Positions 24,800 through 32,412 of a stretch of DNA of 34,822 nt are shown piece after piece. Position 1 is the first letter of the stretch, and the number at the start of each line of letters is the position of its first letter. The notes under the pieces are model-generated. The model searched no databases and was not told where the DNA came from. It worked only from the letters and a program-made list of their open reading frames with translations. The DNA lies in the NCBI GenBank assembly GCA_021811945.1, contig JAKAPE010000011.1:1-34822 (forward strand), in the 5' to 3' direction. Source of the stretch: Pseudomonadota bacterium. Its GTDB lineage: Bacteria > Pseudomonadota > Alphaproteobacteria > Rhizobiales > Xanthobacteraceae. The position numbers and the translations under genes are program-made.

Positions 24800-26488
24800 T
24801 CACGCCACCTGGCGCCAGAGCTGGGTCGGCTCGCGGAAGCGCCCGTAGATATCGATCAGCGCGCGCGTCATCTCGCCGACCGTGGCGTAGGTTTTTACCG
24901 CCTGCATCAGCGCCGGCATGACGTTGCGGGCGGCCGCGGCATCCGCGCGCACCGCGTCGAGCGCCCGCTCGACCGCCGCGTTGTCGCGCTCGGCCTTGAT
25001 GCGGCGCAGGCTCTCGACCTGCGCGATCGCGCCCATTTCGTCGTAGGGGTGCAGCTCGACGTTCGGCTTTTCCTCCTCGCTTTCGACGTAGCAGTTGACG
25101 CCGACCTTGCGCAGCGTGCCGTTCTCCAGCGCGCGCTGGCGCTGATAGGCATATTCCGAGACCCTTGCTTGGATCACGCCTTCGGCGACCGCCTTGACGA
25201 TGCCGCCCTGCTGATCGACCCATTTCATCGCCTCGACGATCTTTTCTTCCATCTGGTTGGTCAGCGTCTCGACGTAATAGGAGCCGCCCAGCGGATCGGC
25301 GGTGTCGGTGAGGCCGATCTCCTCGATCAAGAGCTGCATCGTGCGCAGCGACAGCCGCTGCGCCTTCGGCGTGGGGATGGTGTAGGCCTCGTCGTAGCAG
25401 CACAGCGCCATGGTCTGTGCCCCGCCAAGCGCCGCGATCAGCGCATAATAGGCGCCGCGCATGATGTTGTTCTCGGGCTGCTCGATCGTCAGCCCGAAGC
25501 CGCCGCCGCCCGCGATCATGCGCAGCCATCCGGACGAGGGGTTTTTGGCGCCATATTCGTCGACAACGATCTTGGCCCAGCGGCGGCGGCCGGCGCGGAA
25601 TTTCGCCACCTGCTCGAACAGGTTGCCGAAGATGTTGAAATTGAAGGACAGCCGGCCCGCGAATTCGTCGATGTCGAGGCCGCGCGCCAGCGCCGCATCG
25701 GTATAGGCCTTGGCGATGGAGAAGGCGTAGCCCATCTCCTCGGCGGGCGTCGCCCCGGACTCGCGGATGTGATAGCCGCAGACGCTGACCGGACTGTATT
25801 TGGGCGCCACCTTGGCGCAATATTCGATGGTGTCGGCGACCAGCTTGACGGAAGGGTCGACCGGGAAAACCCATGTGCCGCGGCCGATGAACTCCTTCAG
25901 AATATCGTTCTGCGCCGTGCCGCGCAGCCTGCTGATGTCGTAGCCGCGCTTCTCGGCCATGGCCAGATACATGGCGATGAGAATGGCGGCGCTGCCGTTG
26001 ACGGTCAGCGACACGGTAATGGCGTCGAGATCGATCCCGTCGAAGGCGATCTCGAAATCGCGCAGCGTATCGACCGCCATGCCGACGCGGCCGACCTCGC
26101 CCATCGCCTCCGCGGCGTCGGAATCGTAGCCGCATTGCGTCGCCAGGTCGAAGGCGACGTTGAGGCCGGTCTGGCCGTTGGCGATCAAATATTTGAAGCG
26201 GGCATTGGTGTCGGCGGCATTGGCAAAGCCGGTATATTGCCGCATCGTCCACGGACGATGCCGGTACATCAGCGCATGGATGCCGCGGGTAAAAGGCGGC
26301 TCGCCCGGCCGGCTCAAGTCGGGCGGCGCGCCGGCGGCGATGTCCTCGACGGTGTAGAGCGGCTTGATTTCGATGCCGCTCTCGTTGACGACGCGGCGCA
26401 CGCCGTCATGGACGGAGCGCGGTCTTGCCGAGGCTTCTTTGCTTGGAGCGATTTTGCTTGAAGCGATTTTGCTTGAAGCGGTGCTCAT
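24800..26488 (-). CDS. Methylmalonyl-CoA mutase family catalytic (large) subunit
   Basis: A 562-residue TIM-barrel subunit of a B12-dependent acyl-CoA mutase; the cobalamin domain is the separate protein encoded just upstream. Diagnostic segments are RPWTMRQYTGFANAADTN (Y85), GQTGLNVAFDLATQCGYDSD, TAQNDILKEFIGRGTWVFP (R203), NFNIFGNLFEQVAKFR and GGSYYVETLTNQME. Y85 and R203 fall at the spacing of the Tyr/Arg pair that recognises the methylmalonyl carboxylate, whereas isobutyryl- and 2-hydroxyisobutyryl-CoA mutases differ there. The substrate should thus be methylmalonyl-CoA or a similar dicarboxyl-CoA. The start at 26488 overlaps the small-subunit stop as ATGA. The N-terminus contains a threefold 5-residue repeat (SSKIA, SSKIA, PSKEA). 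No MeaB chaperone is seen. Confidence 0.92.
   Translation of the reverse strand: MSTASSKIASSKIAPSKEASARPRSVHDGVRRVVNESGIEIKPLYTVEDIAAGAPPDLSRPGEPPFTRGIHALMYRHRPWTMRQYTGFANAADTNARFKYLIANGQTGLNVAFDLATQCGYDSDAAEAMGEVGRVGMAVDTLRDFEIAFDGIDLDAITVSLTVNGSAAILIAMYLAMAEKRGYDISRLRGTAQNDILKEFIGRGTWVFPVDPSVKLVADTIEYCAKVAPKYSPVSVCGYHIRESGATPAEEMGYAFSIAKAYTDAALARGLDIDEFAGRLSFNFNIFGNLFEQVAKFRAGRRRWAKIVVDEYGAKNPSSGWLRMIAGGGGFGLTIEQPENNIMRGAYYALIAALGGAQTMALCCYDEAYTIPTPKAQRLSLRTMQLLIEEIGLTDTADPLGGSYYVETLTNQMEEKIVEAMKWVDQQGGIVKAVAEGVIQARVSEYAYQRQRALENGTLRKVGVNCYVESEEEKPNVELHPYDEMGAIAQVESLRRIKAERDNAAVERALDAVRADAAAARNVMPALMQAVKTYATVGEMTRALIDIYGRFREPTQLWRQVA
26433..26477. repeat. Three 15-bp tandem repeats in the mutase N-terminus
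   Basis: Two identical units GCGATTTTGCTTGAA (26448-26462 and 26463-26477) follow a diverged unit GCTTCTTTGCTTGGA (26433-26447). They keep the frame and encode SSKIA-SSKIA-PSKEA in the disordered leader of the mutase. Copy number changes in steps of five residues would be tolerated. Confidence 0.85.
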
Positions 26489-26880
26489 CGCACATTCTCC
26501 CGGATGAAGGCTACGATGTCGTCGGTGCGGCTGCCGGTCGGAAAGATCCCGCGATAGCCGAGCTGCCTGAGGACCATGCGGTCGGTTTCCGGAATATTGC
26601 CGCCGACGATCCATAGCTTGTCGTGCAAACCATGGTCAAACATCAGGTCGCGCAGGCGCCGGCACAAGGGGATGTGCGAGCCGGAGAGGATCGACAGGCC
26701 GATCACATCGGCATCGACGTCGCGCGCCGCCTTGACGATGGCCTCCGGGGTCTGGCGCAGGCCGGTGTAGACCACGTCGAAGCCCGCCCGCAGCAGCGCG
26801 TGCACCACGACCTTGGCGCCGACATCATGGCCGTCGAGGCCGGGTTTGGCCAACAGCACCTTGATCTTGCGTTCGCTCAC
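26485..26880 (-). CDS. B12-binding small subunit of methylmalonyl-CoA-type mutase
   Basis: A 131-residue cobalamin-binding domain, the partner of the large subunit next to it. The base-off/His-on motif is AKPGLDGHDVGAK (H18 as the cobalt ligand), followed by IGLSILSGSH and IVGGNIPETD, which line the nucleotide tail. Size and sequence match the C-terminal domain of single-chain mutases. The start is a GTG at 26880 that overlaps the acyl-CoA dehydrogenase stop (GTGA). The split into two genes with the small subunit first is found in archaeal and some bacterial mutases. Confidence 0.95.
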   Translation of the reverse strand: MSERKIKVLLAKPGLDGHDVGAKVVVHALLRAGFDVVYTGLRQTPEAIVKAARDVDADVIGLSILSGSHIPLCRRLRDLMFDHGLHDKLWIVGGNIPETDRMVLRQLGYRGIFPTGSRTDDIVAFIRENVR

Positions 26881-28010
26881 TCGGACAACTCCTTGGCAAT
26901 GATCAGCTTGAGAATTTCGCTGGTGCCGCCGCCGATCAAGGTGAAACGGATGTCGCGCAGGTGGCGTTGCACCGGATATTCCATGCTGTAACCGTAGGAA
27001 GCCATGATGCGGGCCGCCTTGTCGCAGATCTGCAGCGCCGCTTCGGAAGCGAACAGCTTGGCCATCGCGGCTTCCTTGTGGTGCGGCTTCTCGTGATCCT
27101 TGAGCCAGGCGGCATAGTGCACCAGCCGTCGCGCCGCTTCGAGGTCCGTCGCCATCTCGGCGAGCTTGAGCTGGATCGCCTGAAAGCGATTGATCGGCTT
27201 GCCGAACTGCTGCCGCTCGCCGGCGTAGCGGATCGCCTCTTCGAGGGCCCCGCGCGCCCCGCCGAGGGCAAGCGCGCCGGTGACGATGCGGATTTCGGCG
27301 AGCAGCTTGCGCAGATGAACTTCGCCATCGCCTTCCTCGCGGGAAAGCCGATGCGTATCCGGCACGAAGCAGTCATCGAAGGCGAGTTCCGAGGTCGGCA
27401 GCGCCCAAACGCCCATCTTCGCGATCTCTTTGCCGATGTGCAGGCCCGGGAAGTTTCGCTCGACCAGGAAGATCGTCAGCTTGCGGGCCTCGCCGGCGCG
27501 CGCGAAAACGGTGAAGAAGTCCGCGACCGGCGCCGAGGTGACCCACATCTTCTGGCCCTTGAGCGTGTAGCCGCCGTCCACCTTGCGCGCCGAAGTGGCG
27601 ATGCCGCCGAGATCGCTGCCGGCATTGGGCTCGGTGATGCAGATGGCGCCGATTTTTTCGCCGCGCAGCGCTGGAACAAGCAATCGGGCGCGGATATCGG
27701 CATTGCCCAGCATCTCCAAGAATTTGGTACCCATCAGCGACTGCATGGTGGCGCAGCCGGCAAGCGACATCGAGCCGCGTGCGATCTCCTCGAGCGCAAG
27801 GCAGAGCGTCACCAGGTCGAGTTCGAGGCCGCCGACCGCTTCGGCATAGCGCATGCCGAAGAAGCCGAGCTTGGCCAGTTCTGCGAACAAGGCGCGCGGA
27901 TAGGCGTGCGCCTCATCGATCGCCGCCGCTTGCGGGACGACCTTGTCGTCGCAAAAGCGCGCAAAGGTCTCCTGGACCTGCCGCTGTTCCTCGCTGAGTG
28001 CGAAATCCAC
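26877..28010 (-). CDS. Acyl-CoA dehydrogenase
   Basis: A 377-residue flavoprotein of normal family length that introduces a 2,3-double bond into an acyl-CoA. Seen are the N-terminal helical domain (FALSEEQRQVQETFARF), FAD/substrate motifs AICITEPNAGSDLGGI and KMWVTSAPVADFF, and the C-terminal ERQQFGKPINRFQAIQLKLAEM and GYSMEYPVQRHLRDIRF. The usual catalytic 'YEGT' glutamate is replaced by IGGGTSEI, as in several ACAD branches, and the alternative glutamate before the Arg of helix G is not cleanly placed (LLAEIRIVTG). A GTG at 28010 is chosen because the protein then begins at the family boundary; the GAGGAG ahead is somewhat distant. The 63 extra N-terminal residues of the track are SDR-gene shadow. 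Confidence 0.88.
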   Translation of the reverse strand: MDFALSEEQRQVQETFARFCDDKVVPQAAAIDEAHAYPRALFAELAKLGFFGMRYAEAVGGLELDLVTLCLALEEIARGSMSLAGCATMQSLMGTKFLEMLGNADIRARLLVPALRGEKIGAICITEPNAGSDLGGIATSARKVDGGYTLKGQKMWVTSAPVADFFTVFARAGEARKLTIFLVERNFPGLHIGKEIAKMGVWALPTSELAFDDCFVPDTHRLSREEGDGEVHLRKLLAEIRIVTGALALGGARGALEEAIRYAGERQQFGKPINRFQAIQLKLAEMATDLEAARRLVHYAAWLKDHEKPHHKEAAMAKLFASEAALQICDKAARIMASYGYSMEYPVQRHLRDIRFTLIGGGTSEILKLIIAKELSE

Positions 28011-28042
28011 GATCTGTCGCCGCTCCTCGTTCTGGTGTTTCC

Positions 28043-28825
28043 CTAGATGAGCGATCCGCCATGCGCCATCCCGCCGTCGATGGTGACGACGGTGCCGGTG
28101 GTATAGGCGGAGCGATCGGAGGCGAGCAACGCCACCATTGCGGCGATCTCCTGCGGGGTGGCGGCGCGCTGGAACGGAAACGGTCTGGCCAGCTCCTTCC
28201 AACGGTTCGGGCTGCCGAAGCGGTCCTTCGCTTCCTTGTGCATCAGCCCGACCAGGCGCTCGGTCGCGACCGGTCCGGGATTGATGCCGACGACGCGCAG
28301 CCCGTCGCGGTGGCTGGTGCCGCCGAGCGCGCGCGTGAACGCCATCAGCGCGGCATTGCCGGTGCTGCCGCAGATATAGCCGGCATCGAGCCGCTCGCCG
28401 CCATTGCCGAGAATGTTGATGATGACGCCTTTGCCGCGCGCCTTCATCAGCGCGTAGAAGGCGCGCGTCATGTTGATGTAGCCGAACACCTTGAGATCCC
28501 AGGCCTCGCGCCAGCGCCGCTCGTCGATCTCGTCGAGCCGGCCGCGCGGGATGGCGCCGGCATTGTTGACGAGGATGTCGACGCCGCCGCAGGCGCCGGC
28601 GAGCACGTCCACCGACTTGCTGTCACTCAGGTCGAGCGGATAGGTGGTTACGGTGACCCCTGTCGTTCCTGCGATCTCCTGGCGTACCGCTTCAAGATCG
28701 GCGGCGCCGCGCGCGGTCAGCGCGACCGCGACGCCTTCGCGCGCCAGTTCGAGGGCGATCGCCTTGCCGATGCCCTTCGAGGCCCCCGTGATCAGGGCGC
28801 TGCGCCCATGCAAACCGAGTTCCAT
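28043..28825 (-). CDS. Short-chain dehydrogenase/reductase with atypical active site
   Basis: A 260-residue SDR-fold protein. The cofactor part is classical: LITGASKGIGKAIA (about 12-25), D65 in PLDLSD, ILVNNAG (84-90) and the late INPGPVATERL. The active site is not: the YxxxK motif reads YICGS (Y150, S154), so the lysine is Ser, and the upstream catalytic serine region is NILGNGG instead of NISS. The C-terminus ends with TGTVVTIDGGMAHG, as in fabG-like members. It may use a displaced residue, bind without turnover, or act on CoA esters by another mechanism. A strong GGGAGG precedes the ATG. It lies between the PaaK-like and acyl-CoA dehydrogenase genes of the operon. Confidence 0.9.
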   Translation of the reverse strand: MELGLHGRSALITGASKGIGKAIALELAREGVAVALTARGAADLEAVRQEIAGTTGVTVTTYPLDLSDSKSVDVLAGACGGVDILVNNAGAIPRGRLDEIDERRWREAWDLKVFGYINMTRAFYALMKARGKGVIINILGNGGERLDAGYICGSTGNAALMAFTRALGGTSHRDGLRVVGINPGPVATERLVGLMHKEAKDRFGSPNRWKELARPFPFQRAATPQEIAAMVALLASDRSAYTTGTVVTIDGGMAHGGSLI

Positions 28826-28829
28826 CGCT

Positions 28830-28836
28830 CCCTCCC
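28830..28836 (-). promoter_or_regulatory. Shine-Dalgarno of the SDR gene
   Basis: Minus-strand GGGAGGG a few bases before the ATG at 28825, in the 28-base gap after the ligase gene, confirms the SDR start. Confidence 0.6.
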
Positions 28837-28853
28837 TTCACCGCTGCACTCGC

Positions 28854-30233
28854 TCAGCGCCCGCCCGGCTTGCCCTCGACTTCGATCAGCCGCACTTTCT
28901 TGCTCTCGCGCGGCAGGCTCTCCGGCGGCAACCACTCGATCGAGGGGCGAAGGCGCAACTCCTGCCGGCAGCGCGCGACGAACTCGTGCTCCAGCGTGCT
29001 CAGCGCCTCGCCGACAAGCCCCGCCGCATGCTCGATGGCAAGCCGCAGCGGTGGCTCAACGAGCGGTCCCGGACGCGGCAAGCGAATGCGGAAATGGCCG
29101 GTGACGCGCGGTTGGAACGAGACGATGAGGTTTTGAACCGCTTGCGGATAGACGTTGACTCCCTTGACGATCAGCATGTCGTCGGCGCGGCCCATGATCT
29201 TGAAGCGCAAGCCGGGCCAGCCGGAGGGACATGGCGAGGTCCACACTTCGATAATGTCGCCGAGCGCGTAGCGCAGGAACGGACCGCCTTCCCAGTCGAT
29301 GAAGGTGAAGACCATCTCGCCGCTGGCGCCGTCGACGAGCGGGATTGGCGCCTTGCTGCACGGATCGACGATCTCAAGGATGCAATGGTCCTCGGAGACG
29401 AAATACATGCCGCTATATTGCTCCGGCGGCTCATCGCGCGAGATGCCATGAAAGGCGTGGCCGCCGCCGGTATGGTCGAAAATCTTGGCGCCGAAGCCGT
29501 CGGCGAGCGCGCGCCGCACTTGCGGCATGCCGCCGCCCGGCTCGCCGGCGCAGAAGAACCAGCGCAAGCCGAGTTTATGCGCCGGCTTGCCCGCGAGCCT
29601 GGGCGCCTCTTCGATCAGATAGAGCCCGAACGACGGGGTGGCTACGATGGCCTGAGGCCGCAGCATCTCGATATGCTCGATCACGCGCCGTGTGCCGCCT
29701 TCGATGCCGACCGGCACGACGCAGGCGCCGAGATGCTGGATGCCTTGCGACAGCGGCAGGCCGCCGGTGAACATGCTCAGCGACAGCGCCTGCAACATGA
29801 TATGGCCGGGGCGGATGCCGGCGCGCCAATATTTGCGCGCGTGCATTTCGTTGATGACCGCGACATCGCGGGCGGTGACGGCGTAGAACGTCGGCATCCC
29901 GGTGGTACCGGAAGTGCTGTTGATCCGCACCACCTTTTCGATCGGCGCGCAATTCATCAGGCGCAGCGGATCGCCATGGCGTTCGAGCGACTCGGCTTGC
30001 GCGCGGCGATGTTCGTCCTTGGTCGTCAGCGGCAGGCGGATGAAATCCTCGAAGGAGCGAATGTCGTCCGGATGAGCGCCCGCCGCGGCGAATTTTCCCC
30101 GGTAGAATTGCGAATTGGCGTGGTTGTAGGCGAGCTGCCGCCTGAGCCGTTCGAGCTGCAAAGCGCGCAGCGCCTCGCGCGACAGACGTTCGATCGCCTC
30201 GTTCCAGAGCGCGCGGTCGGGATCGCCGTGCAT
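28854..30233 (-). CDS. Phenylacetate-CoA ligase-like adenylate-forming enzyme (PaaK family)
   Basis: A 459-residue PaaK-family AMP-forming CoA ligase. It shows the N-terminal helix pattern (LRRQLAYNHANSQFYRGKF), PLTTKDEHR, the AMP loop INSTSGTTGMPTFY (about residues 105-117), FFCAGEPGG, the acidic GEMVFTFIDWEGGPFLRYALGDI, and the hinge GRADDMLIVKGVNVYP. PaaK relatives activate arylacetic, benzoic or other short acids. The second ligase in the window, it probably acts on the product of the adjacent Hyu pair. The ATG at 30233 overlaps the VOC stop by one base; a GTG at 30236 (GTGATG) is an alternative start one residue longer. Confidence 0.9.
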   Translation of the reverse strand: MHGDPDRALWNEAIERLSREALRALQLERLRRQLAYNHANSQFYRGKFAAAGAHPDDIRSFEDFIRLPLTTKDEHRRAQAESLERHGDPLRLMNCAPIEKVVRINSTSGTTGMPTFYAVTARDVAVINEMHARKYWRAGIRPGHIMLQALSLSMFTGGLPLSQGIQHLGACVVPVGIEGGTRRVIEHIEMLRPQAIVATPSFGLYLIEEAPRLAGKPAHKLGLRWFFCAGEPGGGMPQVRRALADGFGAKIFDHTGGGHAFHGISRDEPPEQYSGMYFVSEDHCILEIVDPCSKAPIPLVDGASGEMVFTFIDWEGGPFLRYALGDIIEVWTSPCPSGWPGLRFKIMGRADDMLIVKGVNVYPQAVQNLIVSFQPRVTGHFRIRLPRPGPLVEPPLRLAIEHAAGLVGEALSTLEHEFVARCRQELRLRPSIEWLPPESLPRESKKVRLIEVEGKPGGR

Positions 30234-30649
30234 CACGGCTGCTCCGCGCCGGGGCCGTGTGCGCAGATTTCAAACAGAACACCTGTCGCCCGGTCGCGCT
30301 CGAAGAACGCCACCGTGCCATGCGCGCCGCGCCGGGGAAAACCCGGTTGCACGCGGAACCCGGCCGGCGCCAACCGTTCGAGAGCGGCATCGACGCCCTC
30401 GACGGCGACCGTGAGGTGATTGAGACCGTTTTCGTCACCCATCACTGCGCGCGCGAAAGTCGCCGCGCCGTCATAGGCGATGAGTTCAAGCGCGACATTT
30501 GCGGTGTGGAATTCGGCGATACGCAGCTCGAGTTCCGGGAGGTCGCGACGCTGCGGCGCGAGGCCGCCGAGCAGCGCCGAGAAGCGCGCGATGGCGGCGT
30601 CGAGGTCGGCAACGACGATGCCGATATGATCGATGCGCGGCAGCGTCAT
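30233..30649 (-). CDS. VOC-fold protein, methylmalonyl-CoA epimerase-like
   Basis: A 138-residue protein with the paired beta-alpha-beta-beta-beta modules of the VOC superfamily. It begins RIDHIGIVVADLDAAIARF (H8) and continues with VALELIAYD (E55), ENGLNHLTVAVEGVDAALERL (H78) and GVLFEICA (E127), placing H, H and E ligands as in methylmalonyl-CoA epimerase, with a family-like length. The presence of mutase genes in the same operon supports an epimerase role, but glyoxalase or dioxygenase relatives share the fold and the catalytic glutamate pair cannot be confirmed without alignment. Overlaps: ATGA with hyuB above, one or four bases with the ligase below. Confidence 0.8.
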   Translation of the reverse strand: MTLPRIDHIGIVVADLDAAIARFSALLGGLAPQRRDLPELELRIAEFHTANVALELIAYDGAATFARAVMGDENGLNHLTVAVEGVDAALERLAPAGFRVQPGFPRRGAHGTVAFFERDRATGVLFEICAHGPGAEQP

Positions 30650-32412
30650 GCCGACCTCCCGCGCAGCGCGCGCGTAGCCTCTAAATCAGCATCGAGTGTC
30701 GTCGGATCGATCACCACGCCGTAATCCTCGCGCGCCCTGGCAAGCGACACAAATCCATTGCGCACGTCGGTGACAACCTGCTCGACCGGGCGTTCGCGCG
30801 GATCGCCATAGCCGCCGCCGCCGCCGGCGCGCTGGCGCACCACCGAACCGCGCTCGATGCCGCGCACGATCTCCTTGGATCGAGGTCGCCGCACGCTCCC
30901 TCCCGGATCGGTGATGGTGATTTCGTTGAGGCTGCCGGGTTTGCCGCCGAAAATGCCGAAGCCGCGCGCCTCCTCGTCGACGCCGTCGCCGAACACCACG
31001 CCGGTGACATCGTCGCCATCGATGCGCAATTCGGTGTCGACGCCGAGACCTCCGCGCCAGCGGCCGGCGCCCGCCGAGTCGGTTGCGTATTCGTGGCGGA
31101 TCAGAACGTGCGGGTCGTGAATCTCAAACATCTCATAGTCCTGCGCCAAAAGCCCGCCGCCGCAATTGATGAGACCGATATGGTCGTAACCGTCGGCCCC
31201 GCGGGTTGCGCCCGAGCCGCCCTTGAGAGCCAGAAAGAGAATATCGACGTAAGGGTGGCGGCGGCGCGGATCGGTGCCGGCAAGGGTGAGCCCGAGCATC
31301 CGGTTCCAGCCCGCCGTCACCATCTGCGGGACGGCCTGGGCGAAGGCGCGGAAGATGGCGTCGGACGTCGGCCCTGTTAGAGTATTGCCGAAGGTGGTCG
31401 CGGCCGGGAAGCGCGCGTTGAGGAACGAGCCCTCCGGATTGATGATCTTGAGTGGCCGCAGCAGGCCGGCATTGTGCGGAATGTCGGCATCGATCAGCAT
31501 CAGGAACGTGAGCAGCAGCGCCGAGGCGGTGGCCGAATAGGGCGCATTGACGAAGCCCGGCGTCTGCGGCGAGGAGCCGGTGAAGTCGAAGATGATTTCG
31601 GAGCCGGCGACGGTGACGGCGAGCTTGATCCTCATCTGCGATCCCGGCGTGACGCCGTCGTAGAAGGCGAGGCTCTCGCCCCGATAGGTGCCATCCGGGA
31701 TCGCCTCGATCTCCTTGCGCACCATCCGCTCGGTGCTGTCGTAAAGATAGTCGATATGCGCGAGCAGCCGCTCGACGCCGTAGCGCGCGACGAGCTCCTT
31801 GAAGCCGCGCTCGCCGACCAACGTTCCGCCGATCTGCGCCTTGATGTCTTCCTCCACGATCTTGAGCCGGACATTCGCGAAGATCATGTTCCAGACATCC
31901 TTGCGCAGCCGCCCGCGCTCGTAAACCTTGACCGGTGGGATGCGCAGCGCCTCCTGCCAGACCTCGCGCGCTTCCGGATTGTAGCCGCCGCGCACCGCAC
32001 CGCCGATGTCGGCCTGATGACCCTTGCAAGCGGACCAGGCGAGGAGCCGCCCGTCGGCGAAGATCGGACGGAACACGGCAACGTCGTTGTTCTGGTTGCC
32101 GCCGGAGAACACGTCGTTGTGCAGGATCACGTCGCCCGGCGCGATATCCTCGCCGAAATAGCGCAAGACATGCTCGCAGCTCGGCTGCAACGCGAAGGCG
32201 AGCACCGGAATGTACTCGGTTTGCTCGAGCATGCCGCCTTGCGCGTCGTAAAGACCGGTCGCGAAATCGCGCGCCTCGTTGAGAATGGGCGATCGCGTGG
32301 TGCGCAGGAGCGTGAACCCGATCTCCTCGGTGATCGATTTGAGCCGCCGCTGCAGCACCGCGGCCAAGACCTGGTCGATGGCGGCGGTCGGGACGATCAC
32401 GGATGTGGTCAT
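30646..32412 (-). CDS. hyuB: HyuB-type subunit (hydantoinase B/oxoprolinase family), copy 2
   Basis: A 588-residue paralogue of the HyuB at 16469-18136, about 30 residues longer through N- and C-terminal extensions (the tail EDYGVVIDPTTLDADLEATRAL is absent in copy 1). The metal-site neighbourhood is ARDFATGLYD (D49), NDVFSGGNQNNDVAV and CKGHQADIGG (H132), with Gln107 where most relatives have the His of GTHLPD, the same change as in copy 1. LKGGSGATRGADGYDHIGL and GGGGGYGDP are conserved. The ATG at 32412 overlaps hyuA by ATGA; the long track ORF to 33303 is mostly shadow of hyuA. Confidence 0.93.
   Translation of the reverse strand: MTTSVIVPTAAIDQVLAAVLQRRLKSITEEIGFTLLRTTRSPILNEARDFATGLYDAQGGMLEQTEYIPVLAFALQPSCEHVLRYFGEDIAPGDVILHNDVFSGGNQNNDVAVFRPIFADGRLLAWSACKGHQADIGGAVRGGYNPEAREVWQEALRIPPVKVYERGRLRKDVWNMIFANVRLKIVEEDIKAQIGGTLVGERGFKELVARYGVERLLAHIDYLYDSTERMVRKEIEAIPDGTYRGESLAFYDGVTPGSQMRIKLAVTVAGSEIIFDFTGSSPQTPGFVNAPYSATASALLLTFLMLIDADIPHNAGLLRPLKIINPEGSFLNARFPAATTFGNTLTGPTSDAIFRAFAQAVPQMVTAGWNRMLGLTLAGTDPRRRHPYVDILFLALKGGSGATRGADGYDHIGLINCGGGLLAQDYEMFEIHDPHVLIRHEYATDSAGAGRWRGGLGVDTELRIDGDDVTGVVFGDGVDEEARGFGIFGGKPGSLNEITITDPGGSVRRPRSKEIVRGIERGSVVRQRAGGGGGYGDPRERPVEQVVTDVRNGFVSLARAREDYGVVIDPTTLDADLEATRALRGRSA

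Noticed and set aside
28644-30419. 591-residue plus-strand ORF opposite the PaaK-like ligase
   Set aside because: Antisense shadow; the ligase motifs are complete on the other strand.
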